From Anaerolineae bacterium (GTDB lineage Bacteria; Chloroflexota; Anaerolineae; B4-G1), in assembly GCA_030612185.1 (NCBI GenBank), contig JAUWOI010000247.1, forward strand, positions 1 through 6,731: a stretch of DNA of 6,731 bases. Reading direction: 5' to 3'. The notes below the pieces were generated by a model. The model was not told the DNA's origin and ran no database searches. It worked only from the letters and a program-made list of their open reading frames with translations. This document shows, in pieces, positions 1 to 5,421 of the stretch. The position numbers were made by a program, and so were the translations under genes. The number at the start of each line of letters is the position of its first letter. Within the stretch, counting starts at the first letter, position 1.

Positions 1-123
1 TGGGACACGGATCAACACGGATCACACGGATGTACACAGATAAAGACAAAAAAATCCGTGAGAATCCGTTTCATCTGTGTGTATCCGTGTTCTATTTGTG
101 CCTGTTTTGGTAAGAGCCTCAGC
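1..123. repeat. ACACGGAT-type intergenic repeat, copy 1 (may extend upstream)
   Basis: The left part holds four units of ACACGGAT or ACACAGAT at 5-12, 15-22, 24-31 and 34-41, with a 9-10 bp period. The right part (69-90) is an imperfect reverse complement of 24-45 (18 of 22 positions), so the unit is an inverted repeat around an A-rich centre (48-54). Bases 1-54 are identical to 134-187, and 69-123 match 249-303 with three substitutions. The left end coincides with the window edge, so the true boundary is unknown. Repeats of this ACACGGAT type occur between genes in several environmental phyla (recollection, not a search). No coding potential is credible here. Confidence 0.85.
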
Positions 124-133
124 CATCTACAAA

Positions 134-303
134 TGGGACACGGATCAACACGGATCACACGGATGTACACAGATAAAGACAAAAAAACCCGTTATAATCC
201 GTCCACCGCGAGTACCACCGCGAGTACTCGTGGCGGGGCTCGTGGCGGTTTCATCTGTGTGTATCCGTGTACTATTTGTGCCTGTTTTGGGAAGAGCCTG
301 AGC
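134..303. repeat. ACACGGAT-type intergenic repeat, copy 2, interrupted by a 47-bp insert
   Basis: Second copy of the repeat, offset by 133 bp from copy 1. The left half (134-187) is a perfect 54-base match to copy 1, and the right half (249-303) matches 69-123 at 52 of 55 positions. Between them, 202-248 has no counterpart in copy 1. The copy ends about 30 bases before the nucleotidyltransferase start codon, so the gene's 5' leader probably includes repeat sequence. The near identity of the copies points to recent duplication or homogenisation. Confidence 0.85.
202..248. repeat. 47-bp nested palindrome inserted in repeat copy 2
   Basis: Present only in copy 2. The left arm is an exact 12-bp tandem duplication, CCACCGCGAGTA at 203-214 and 215-226. 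The right arm carries CTCGTGGCGG at 227-236 and 239-248, also with a 12-bp period. The arms 203-225 and 226-248 are reverse complements at 17 of 23 positions around a perfect CGAGTACTCG centre (221-230). It would form a strong cruciform or RNA hairpin. There is no T-tract, so it is not a standard intrinsic terminator. It resembles a small REP/MITE-like palindrome. Confidence 0.75.
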
Positions 304-333
304 AGTAACGTGCAAAGTTAGAAAAGAGGCCCG

Positions 334-1470
334 ATGTCTGACGTCTTCAAGATAGCCGAGATACTGGTATCCCATGCTGTGCGGGCGCATAAGGACGAGG
401 TCGCCATTATCGCCTATTACGGGTCATATGCAAAAGGTCTGGCGTCTCCCACATCAGACCTTGATATGTTTTATATACCGGACGAAGGAAAAGCCAGATC
501 TCTCTGTAGCCAGTTTATCATTGATGGTCTCCCCTATGACTTCTGGCCTGTATCGTGGAAACTGGCAGAGGATATAGCCAATGCCAGGGGCGAACGTCCC
601 TGGGCAGTTGCCGCCTCTCTGATTGCCGACGCGCAAGTGCTGTATCACCGGTCGCAGGGGGATTTGGACAGGTTTAACGCACTGCAGGCCCGCATTACAG
701 AACTCACAAAGCCGGAAAGTCGCAAAATGATGGTAGAACGAGCGTTGGATGAGTTCAAAAACACGCTTTTCCAACTTGGACAAATGCGGTTCGCGGTGGC
801 TGACGATGATGTGGCAGGGATGCGTTGGGCAGGCCGGAAGTTTGTGAATAGTGTTGTAAACTGCCTTGCACTGGTCAATCAAACCTATTTCACAAAGGGA
901 TGGGGGGCAGATCTGTCCCAAGTATTGGAAATGCAGCACAAGCCTGATAGTCTTGAGGCTATGATAAGGGCGATAATCATGCCACAAGACACAGACAATG
1001 TGCTTGAGGAGGCCGACAGGCTGGCAAGGGAAGTGAGGGGCATACTGTTAGCGGCGCAGGCGTCCGTTTCCGAACCGGTTGATGCAAGGGATGTGTTCAA
1101 AGACTTCTACTTCTACGTTTTTGAGTACAAAAACAAGGTTCTTTCAGCCTGTGAACGAAAGGACGTGTTGGCGGCGGGATTTGCCGCGTTTCATTTGCAG
1201 GAAGAGATTTGCCAGTTGATGCACAAGGTAGAAAGAGGGTTTTACGGCACTGATTTCAACTTGCTCGGTGAGTATATCGCAGGGTATGCAGAGGCGGGTT
1301 TCCCGGATCTGCTCGAGCCCGCGTCCCAGGGCAATCTTGTGGAATTGGCAAGGCAGGTGCGGCGATTGGATGAAAAGGTGCAGGAGTGGTTTGAGAGCCA
1401 TTCAATTGAACTCAACATCCTCGAGAGTGAGGAGGAATTGCACCGGTTTCTCTGCCCCCTGGTGAGGTGA
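334..1470 (+). CDS. Pol-beta-fold nucleotidyltransferase (aminoglycoside-nucleotidyltransferase-like)
   Basis: A 378-aa protein with the signature of the DNA polymerase beta-like nucleotidyltransferase fold near its N-terminus. GSYAKG begins at residues 30-31 and the paired metal-binding acidic residues lie in SDLDM (Asp42, Asp44). Asp69 in the strand LPYDFWPV is a plausible third carboxylate. Family knowledge: such enzymes transfer NMP from NTP to a hydroxyl of a small molecule or to a protein. The remaining roughly 280 residues look alpha-helical and may form a substrate-binding domain, but I do not recognise a named family. The protein is cytoplasmic, with no signal peptide or membrane segment. 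The ATG at 334 follows AGAGG (325-329) at 4 nt. The gene is followed after 3 nt by a GNAT gene whose ribosome site overlaps its 3' end. Sampled base composition is lower in GC than the transporter downstream, suggesting transfer. Aminoglycoside resistance is possible but unproven; modification of another metabolite is equally compatible. Confidence 0.85.
   Translation: MSDVFKIAEILVSHAVRAHKDEVAIIAYYGSYAKGLASPTSDLDMFYIPDEGKARSLCSQFIIDGLPYDFWPVSWKLAEDIANARGERPWAVAASLIADAQVLYHRSQGDLDRFNALQARITELTKPESRKMMVERALDEFKNTLFQLGQMRFAVADDDVAGMRWAGRKFVNSVVNCLALVNQTYFTKGWGADLSQVLEMQHKPDSLEAMIRAIIMPQDTDNVLEEADRLAREVRGILLAAQASVSEPVDARDVFKDFYFYVFEYKNKVLSACERKDVLAAGFAAFHLQEEICQLMHKVERGFYGTDFNLLGEYIAGYAEAGFPDLLEPASQGNLVELARQVRRLDEKVQEWFESHSIELNILESEEELHRFLCPLVR
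1464..1470 (+). promoter_or_regulatory. Ribosome binding site overlapping the upstream stop codon
   Basis: GAGGTGA occupies the last bases of the nucleotidyltransferase gene, including its TGA stop. The GAGG core is 6 nt before the ATG at 1474. It fixes that start over the in-frame ATG at 1489, which would be 21 nt from the core, and implies translational coupling of the two genes. Confidence 0.75.
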
Positions 1471-1473
1471 AAA

Positions 1474-2097
1474 ATGATAAGCCACCCAATGGACGAAGTC
1501 AACGCACGCGCCATCTCAAACTGGCGTTACGATGCACCTTATGACCTCTACAACCCAAACCCTGACAACGTCGAGGAGGATGTGCAAGTCTTTCTTGACC
1601 CGCAGAATGCCTACTACACCATCACCGACAAGCATAGAGACCTCGTAGCGTACTGCTGCTTTGGCCCCGGTGCACAGGTACAGGGGGGCGACTACAACGC
1701 TGCCGCGCTCGACATCGGTTTGGGTATGCGACCAGACCTGACTGGTCAAGGGCATGGCCTCACGTATGTCAACGCTACGCTAAATCTCGCCCGTCGCACA
1801 TTTATGCCGACTGCGTTTCGCGTCACGGTAGCCGCGTTCAATACGCGCGCATTGCGGGTGTGGGAAAACGCTGGCTTCCAGCCGATGCAGACGTTTCAGA
1901 GGAGCCAAGACAGCAGGGCCTTCGTGGTGCTGATGCGAGAGGTGCGATCAGCCCTGCCTCAAGTTATCTGGAGGTCCTGCCCCAGGTGGGCGTGTTGGTC
2001 GGAATGGGGACGGCGGTCGCATACCGACTTGCCCAGGGAGAATAAAGCGTGTAAGATTACGGCATCCCATATTATACGAGGAGGTAGACATGCGTAA
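1474..2097 (+). CDS. GNAT-family N-acetyltransferase with abnormal C-terminal extension
   Basis: A 207-aa frame whose first ~158 residues are a GNAT acetyltransferase, which transfers acetyl from acetyl-CoA to an amine. The acetyl-CoA pyrophosphate-binding loop is seen as MRPDLTGQGHG (residues 85-95), and the later conserved segment as AFNTRALRVWENAGF (121-135). The N-terminus has a WRYDAPYDLY block (17-26) that I associate with a subgroup of uncharacterised bacterial GNATs. The fold should end near VVLMREV (151-157). The last ~49 residues (1948-2097) are low in conserved character, rich in Arg and Trp, and translate the ribosome site and start codon of the next gene, so they look like read-through of non-coding or foreign DNA. 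The start is 3 nt after the nucleotidyltransferase stop. Substrate unknown; pairing with a nucleotidyltransferase suggests both may act on one small molecule or on related ones. Confidence 0.85.
   Translation: MISHPMDEVNARAISNWRYDAPYDLYNPNPDNVEEDVQVFLDPQNAYYTITDKHRDLVAYCCFGPGAQVQGGDYNAAALDIGLGMRPDLTGQGHGLTYVNATLNLARRTFMPTAFRVTVAAFNTRALRVWENAGFQPMQTFQRSQDSRAFVVLMREVRSALPQVIWRSCPRWACWSEWGRRSHTDLPRENKACKITASHIIRGGRHA
1948..2045 (+). pseudogene. Possible 3' remnant of another gene (ABC-2-permease-like C-terminus)
   Basis: In a different frame from the GNAT gene, 1947-2045 encodes a protein-like tail ending SYLEVLPQVGVLVGMGTAVA, followed by seven residues (YRLAQGE) and TAA at 2043-2045. A hydrophobic segment starting with a proline and a glycine, then a short basic/polar end, resembles the last membrane helix of ABC-2-type permeases. 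It has no start of its own in a credible frame. Its stop is 44 nt before the next ATG, a natural operon spacing. I infer that the GNAT cassette joined here and truncated an older gene. The resemblance is by eye only. Confidence 0.3.
2078..2085 (+). promoter_or_regulatory. Strong ribosome binding site of the LiaF-like gene
   Basis: GAGGAGGT lies 4 nt before the ATG at 2090, one of the closest matches to the anti-Shine-Dalgarno complement in the window. It lies inside the GNAT reading frame, which supports the view that the GNAT C-terminal extension is not selected protein sequence. Confidence 0.8.
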
Positions 2098-2629
2098 CCA
2101 AGGGCAAATGGTCATCGGCGCTCTAATCATCCTTGTCGGGCTGATGTCCTTGATCGGCAATGTGTTAGACGTCAACGTCTGGGCTTTCTGCTGGCCGGTG
2201 GGACTGATCCTGTTAGGGGTATGGTTGCTGCTTCGCCCGCAACTGGTCGGCGCTGACACGGCGGTCCGGCTAAAACTGCTGGGCGACATCCACCGCGACG
2301 GGCTCTGGCAGGTGGCTAGCGAGGAGTTCTGGATCGGCGTGGGAGAGATAGACCTGGACATGACCCGCGCAGACATCCCCGTGGGCGAGACAGAGATTCG
2401 CGTCTTCAGCTTTGTGGGTGACGTGGATGTGTTCGTGCCGGAAGGGGTGGGCATTGCGGTGTCATCCACCGCGTTCGTCACGGAGGCCCGAGTGCTCGGC
2501 CAGAAACGTGATGGTATCATGTTCCCTTTTCACCAGGCCAGTGACGACTATGAGACGGCCGAACGCAAGATTCGGCTGGAAGTGACCTCCTTCGTAGCGG
2601 ACATCAAAGTCAGAAGAATAGCGTCTTGA
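2090..2629 (+). CDS. LiaF-like membrane protein (cell-wall-active antibiotics response family)
   Basis: A 179-aa protein. The N-terminus has two membrane helices (about 6-26 and 30-48) separated by a short NVLDVN loop, the usual LiaI/LiaF-type membrane module. The rest is a soluble beta-rich domain with Gly-Asp repeats such as GVGEIDLDM (83-91) and FSFVGDVDVFVPEGVGI (106-122), as in the LiaF C-terminal domain. Family knowledge: LiaF in Firmicutes represses the LiaS-LiaR two-component system that responds to envelope damage; homologues in other phyla often lack a known partner. No histidine kinase or response regulator is visible here, so a regulatory role is inference. It is preceded by a strong ribosome site (2078-2085), its ATG overlaps the end of the GNAT frame by 8 nt, and its TGA overlaps the TTG start of the transporter gene. 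Length and architecture are normal and the gene looks intact. Confidence 0.85.
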   Translation: MRNQGQMVIGALIILVGLMSLIGNVLDVNVWAFCWPVGLILLGVWLLLRPQLVGADTAVRLKLLGDIHRDGLWQVASEEFWIGVGEIDLDMTRADIPVGETEIRVFSFVGDVDVFVPEGVGIAVSSTAFVTEARVLGQKRDGIMFPFHQASDDYETAERKIRLEVTSFVADIKVRRIAS

Positions 2630-4038
2630 ACCATCTCCATACGTCCCAGCCCGCGCCCGTCCGATTGAGCCTGGGGTACAAGGTCATCTGGGGCGTCGCT
2701 GCGCTGGGAACCTCGTTGATCTCCGGCACCTACGGCGCGCTGCTGCCTATCTTCTACCAGGACTACCTGGGGCTGCAGGCCCGGTGGATCGCGACCGCAG
2801 CGGTGATCTACGCCGTGTGGAACGGTATCAACGACCCGCTGTTCGGGTACATCACCGATAACACCCGCTTCAAACTCGGACGGCGTATCCCCTACATGCG
2901 ATACACCGCGCCCTTCCTGGCGCTGACCTTCATCCTCGTGTGGTTCGCTCCGGCCCAGGCGGGGCAGAGAGCCCTCTTCGCGTGGATGCTGGTGACGATG
3001 CTCCTGTACGACACGGCGTACACCATGATCGGCCTGGTCTACTCCGCCCTGCTGCCCGAGATCACCGAGTCGGACGCGGAGCGGAACGGCCTGCAGATTT
3101 CGTCCGCGCTCTTTGGGCTGGTGGGGATGATCCTTGGCTTTGTGATCCCTGATCTATTCCGGCCCCAGGCGGGCAGTTCGCCCTCTTTCCTACCACTGCA
3201 AGTCTCAATGATCGCCGTGGGTCTGGTCAGCGCGACGCTGATTATTTTCACGACGCTGAAGATCAAGGAGCGGCCCGAGTTCCACGTGGTGGACGAGCCG
3301 CTCAAGTTGGGCGTTACGCTCAAGTACACGTTCACGAGCAAATCGTTCCTCATCCTGGTCGCCCAGAACTTCACGTCCATTCTGATGGGGTCGCTGCTTC
3401 TGGGCACGCTCTTTTACCTGGCCGACTATGTGCTCCAGATGAACACGCTGCTCGTCCTGGCGTGCATCTTCCTCCCCCTGGTCATCGGCGTGCCGGTGAC
3501 GACGCTGATCCGGCGGCGCCTCGGCGTCGTGGGGGCGCAACAACTTCTCCTGGTGATCGCCGGGGCCGCACTGGTACTGGTCGCTGTGGTGCCCACGTCC
3601 ATGATCCCGGTCTGCCTGGCGTTGGCCGGGTTCGGCCTCTCGGGGCCGCAGACGCTGACGAATGTGCTCTTCGCCCAGGTCGCCGACGAGGATGAACTGC
3701 GCTCCGGCGTGCGGCGCGAGGGCGCGTTCTTCGGCGTCAACGCGCTATTGACCAAACCAGCACAATCGGTGGCGTTGGCATTGCTCCCGTTCATCCTGGA
3801 GACGACGGGCTTCGTGGGACGAGAGGCCAACCTGGGGCAAATGTACCTCGATCAGCCGGCCAGCGCACTCTTCGGCATCAAGGCCCTGGTCGGGCTGATC
3901 CCGGGAATAGCGTTGATCTTGGGAGCGATCATCCTCATCTGGTACCCACTGCGAGGGACATACCTGGAGCAGGTGAAAACAAAGACGTTGGCCCTACACG
4001 CCAGGAAGCACGCGCAACTGGAGCAGCAGAGGGCATAG
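2626..4038 (+). CDS. MFS transporter of the GPH/MelB (MFS_2) family
   Basis: A 470-aa polytopic protein, the usual length for glycoside-pentoside-hexuronide:cation symporters, with about 12 hydrophobic segments. The diagnostic helix II to loop 2-3 motif is clear: NGINDPLFGYITDNTRFKLG (residues 66-85), then RRIPYM. LLPEITESDAERNGL follows helix IV, as in the family. Compared from memory with MelB, the first helix II aspartate (Asp55) is Asn66 here, while Asp59 is kept as Asp70. The helix I substrate aspartate (Asp19) appears to be Ser30. This argues against a melibiose-type substrate or standard Na+ coupling, so the cargo is unknown. The TTG start at 2626 overlaps the TGA of the LiaF-like gene (TTGA) and has only a weak purine-rich site; TTG at 2665 is an in-frame alternative. 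Coupling to the upstream gene supports the first. The C-terminus is a charged cytoplasmic tail rich in Lys, His and Gln. Confidence 0.88.
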   Translation: MNHLHTSQPAPVRLSLGYKVIWGVAALGTSLISGTYGALLPIFYQDYLGLQARWIATAAVIYAVWNGINDPLFGYITDNTRFKLGRRIPYMRYTAPFLALTFILVWFAPAQAGQRALFAWMLVTMLLYDTAYTMIGLVYSALLPEITESDAERNGLQISSALFGLVGMILGFVIPDLFRPQAGSSPSFLPLQVSMIAVGLVSATLIIFTTLKIKERPEFHVVDEPLKLGVTLKYTFTSKSFLILVAQNFTSILMGSLLLGTLFYLADYVLQMNTLLVLACIFLPLVIGVPVTTLIRRRLGVVGAQQLLLVIAGAALVLVAVVPTSMIPVCLALAGFGLSGPQTLTNVLFAQVADEDELRSGVRREGAFFGVNALLTKPAQSVALALLPFILETTGFVGREANLGQMYLDQPASALFGIKALVGLIPGIALILGAIILIWYPLRGTYLEQVKTKTLALHARKHAQLEQQRA

Positions 4039-4068
4039 GCGCTGATGAACTGAGAGGTAGCAGATCAG

Positions 4069-4097
4069 TTGCTCCTGGCAAGGCTTTGGGATATAAT
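4069..4097 (+). promoter_or_regulatory. Putative sigma70-type promoter
   Basis: A perfect TATAAT at 4092-4097 lies 17 nt downstream of TTGCTC (4069-4074), which matches the -35 consensus in its first three bases. Transcription would begin near 4104 and read through the fold-back repeat into the TPR gene, giving a structured leader of roughly 225 nt. It is 31 bp past the transporter stop, the right place for a new transcription unit. Based on consensus matching only. Confidence 0.45.
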
Positions 4098-4112
4098 ACG
4101 AAGGAGCTCAGG

Positions 4113-4230
4113 CTGGTGGTTGAAACCGCGCCTGTTGAGCCTTCGGCTGGCTGTCCGCCTACGCGGACAGGTGCGTCCACGCAGGTGGACGCCCGGCTGA
4201 AAGCCCTCCAGGGGCGATTTCAATCGCTGA
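4113..4230. repeat. Fold-back (MITE-like) intergenic repeat with two perfect hairpins
   Basis: The outer arms are GGTTGAAACCGCGCC (4118-4132) and its imperfect reverse complement at 4211-4225 (12 of 15 positions), with weaker complementarity continuing inward. Inside are two perfect 8-bp stems with 4-nt loops: CTGTCCGC/GCGGACAG (4151-4158 with 4163-4170) and GCGTCCAC/GTGGACGC (4173-4180 with 4185-4192). The right arm GCGATTTCAATCGC (4214-4227) is itself nearly palindromic. No transposase and no T-tract are present. The design fits a dispersed, non-autonomous palindromic element. Confidence 0.75.
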
Positions 4231-4239
4231 CAAGGGTAG

Positions 4240-4312
4240 CTGAGTAGTTACACGAAGGATATGTTAAGGTGCAACGCACTTGCTTCTCAGTGCATTGCAC
4301 CTGAGTAGTAAC
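4240..4312. repeat. 12-bp direct repeats bounding an inverted repeat
   Basis: CTGAGTAGTTAC at 4240-4251 recurs as CTGAGTAGTAAC at 4301-4312 (11 of 12 identical). The two bound a segment that contains the 13-bp inverted repeat listed separately. The second copy ends 18 nt before the TPR start codon. This could be a duplicated target or an operator pair. Confidence 0.6.
4267..4302 (+). repeat. 13-bp inverted repeat (stem-loop or operator) before the TPR gene
   Basis: AGGTGCAACGCAC (4267-4279) and GTGCATTGCACCT (4290-4302) are reverse complements at 12 of 13 positions, around a 10-nt loop. No run of T follows, so it is not an ordinary intrinsic terminator. It lies 28 nt before the ATG at 4331, where a regulator or an RNA fold could affect expression. 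It may also be another dispersed repeat. Confidence 0.7.
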
Positions 4313-4330
4313 GACAAAGGTTGGTATACC

Positions 4331-5329
4331 ATGACAACGGACCGCACTCACAAACAATGGGACTGGCTCACGTTCATTGCCCTGGCCATGATCGTCTACC
4401 ACGTTCTGGTACTGTGGTACCGCTGGCTGCGGCCAGATCCGGAATTCCTCGACTTCTCTACAGGGATTGCTGAACTCCTGGCCATAGCCTCACTGCTTGG
4501 ACTCCAAACCGAGCGTGGACGGCAGATTGTTCTTCGTGTGGATGATTCACGGGCACTGGCCCGCCTGCTGAATAGTCCTCGTCGCATCTGTACAACCGCC
4601 TGGTTGGCTGCTGGAGTGTTTGCCCTGCTTGTATACGTGGGCTCGCCTCAGGCGGCTCAACTCTTCCGCCGTCAGGGAGTGACCGCGCTGGAGGGCGGCA
4701 GTTACAGCACGGCCATCCGGCACTTCCAACAATCTCTGAGTCTCGCCCCTCACAATGCCCGCACGCACTACAACCTCGCCAGCGCCTACGAAGCCCTGCA
4801 CGACTACGAGCAAGCCATAGCCGAGTATCAGATTTCACTGGAGATAGACGATGGCTTCTGGCCAGCGTACAACAACCTGGGCCGCCTCCACGTGCGGTCG
4901 CAAGACGACCCGGATGCGGCACTGGCAACACTCCTGGCTGGGCAGCGGCGGGCGGACAACCCACTGGGGCAGGCTGTCATTGGCAAAAACATCGCCTGGG
5001 CTTACCTGGAAAAAGGACTGCCCAGGGCATCGTTGGCCGCCCTGGAAAAAGTGGCAGAAAACCTGAGGACGTTGCAGGGCCAAGGAGTGAGCGTGGAAAT
5101 CTACCTGGCCGAGATGCACCAGGTGGAGGCCCAGACCCACGAGGCTTTGGAAAAGCCCACCGACGCCCGCCGCGCCTGGCAGGACAGTCTAGGTTATGCG
5201 TTGGCCGTGGCCGAGTCAGAGTCGTGCGCCGCAGGCGTATCCCACCTCCCACCCGATTGCCTGGACGCCTTCCGCTGGGTGGCCGAGGCCCGGGAACAAT
5301 TGGCTGAGGAGACAGGAGATCCACAATGA
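4331..5329 (+). CDS. Membrane-anchored tetratricopeptide-repeat protein
   Basis: A 332-aa protein. Hydrophobic segments at about 12-30, 41-58 and 87-104 look like three membrane helices. The loop at 59-86 is rich in Arg, so by the positive-inside rule it is cytoplasmic and the TPR part would lie outside the membrane; this topology is inferred. TPR units are clear at about 109-142 (GGSYSTAIRHFQQSLSLAP), 143-176 (YNLASAYEALHDYEQAIAEY) and 177-210 (YNNLGRLHVRSQDDPDAAL). The helical remainder may hold degenerate repeats. TPRs bind partner proteins; no catalytic motif is seen. ATG 4331 is preceded by AAAGG (4316-4320, 10 nt spacing). An in-frame upstream TTG at 4280 sits in the inverted repeat and adds non-conserved residues, so I rejected it. 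The stop overlaps the start of a 31-codon ORF (ATGA), and a FecR-like lipoprotein gene follows, pointing to a shared envelope function. Confidence 0.82.
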   Translation: MTTDRTHKQWDWLTFIALAMIVYHVLVLWYRWLRPDPEFLDFSTGIAELLAIASLLGLQTERGRQIVLRVDDSRALARLLNSPRRICTTAWLAAGVFALLVYVGSPQAAQLFRRQGVTALEGGSYSTAIRHFQQSLSLAPHNARTHYNLASAYEALHDYEQAIAEYQISLEIDDGFWPAYNNLGRLHVRSQDDPDAALATLLAGQRRADNPLGQAVIGKNIAWAYLEKGLPRASLAALEKVAENLRTLQGQGVSVEIYLAEMHQVEAQTHEALEKPTDARRAWQDSLGYALAVAESESCAAGVSHLPPDCLDAFRWVAEAREQLAEETGDPQ

Positions 5330-5421
5330 GCATAGCGCGGCAAAGTCGCAAGTCTGCAAGTCTGCAAGTAGCAGATCATGATTCTCGCGGACAACGCAAA
5401 TCCTGTAGGGTAATTCTATAA
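5326..5421 (+). CDS. 31-codon ORF bridging the TPR and FecR-like genes (doubtful)
   Basis: This ORF begins with ATGA, overlapping the TPR stop, 7 nt after a good ribosome site (AGGAG, 5314-5318). It ends with TAATG, overlapping the next gene's ATG at 5421. The product is MSIARQSRKSASLQVADHDS plus 11 residues: basic, soluble, unlike anything I recognise. A tandem repeat of GCAAGTCT in this stretch suggests intergenic origin. It may act only to keep ribosomes moving to the lipoprotein gene, or be a relic of that gene's original start, since both start with ATGAGCATA. Confidence 0.3.
   Translation: MSIARQSRKSASLQVADHDSRGQRKSCRVIL
5347..5370. repeat. Short GCAAGTCT tandem repeat
   Basis: Three near-identical 8-bp units, GCAAGTCT, GCAAGTCT and GCAAGTAG, run in a row between the TPR and lipoprotein genes. 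This is a simple tandem repeat, expected to vary in copy number. A change by one 8-bp unit would shift the frame of the bridging ORF. Confidence 0.7.

Noticed and set aside
193..198. TATAAT as a promoter for the nucleotidyltransferase gene
   Set aside because: It lies in a degenerate part of the repeat, has no -35 match about 17 nt upstream, and is about 135 nt before the start codon.
1..303. CRISPR array
   Set aside because: The repeats are 8-bp cores spaced by 1-2 bases and a pair of long near-identical copies; there are no uniform unique spacers and no cas genes.
58..321. Small protein-coding ORFs across the repeat region
   Set aside because: The frames translate the repeat itself (duplicated segments such as FICVYPC appear twice) and have no credible ribosome site.
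454..987. 177-aa antisense ORF
   Set aside because: It is a shadow of the nucleotidyltransferase gene, with no recognisable domain and no ribosome site.
2070..2075. TATTAT as a promoter for the LiaF-like gene
   Set aside because: There is no -35 match at usual spacing, and the predicted transcription start would fall within the ribosome binding site.
334..2097. HEPN-MNT type toxin-antitoxin module
   Set aside because: The nucleotidyltransferase is far larger than a minimal MNT antitoxin and its partner is a GNAT acetyltransferase, with no HEPN-like small protein or Rx4-6H motif recognised.
1948..2520. 190-aa antisense ORF over the LiaF-like gene
   Set aside because: Ser/Thr/Pro-rich low-complexity translation typical of the reverse strand of a GC-rich gene.
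3039..3830. Antisense ORFs over the transporter gene
   Set aside because: Arg/Ser/Thr-rich shadows in a GC-rich gene; the sense frame encodes a clear 12-helix transporter.
4048..4070. Intrinsic terminator after the transporter gene
   Set aside because: AACTGA and TCAGTT can pair, but the stem is only 6 bp, AT-rich, with an 11-nt loop and no T-tract.
4280..4330. TTG start at 4280 for the TPR protein
   Set aside because: It lies inside the loop of the 13-bp inverted repeat, has no ribosome site, and the extra 17 residues do not look like part of the membrane domain.
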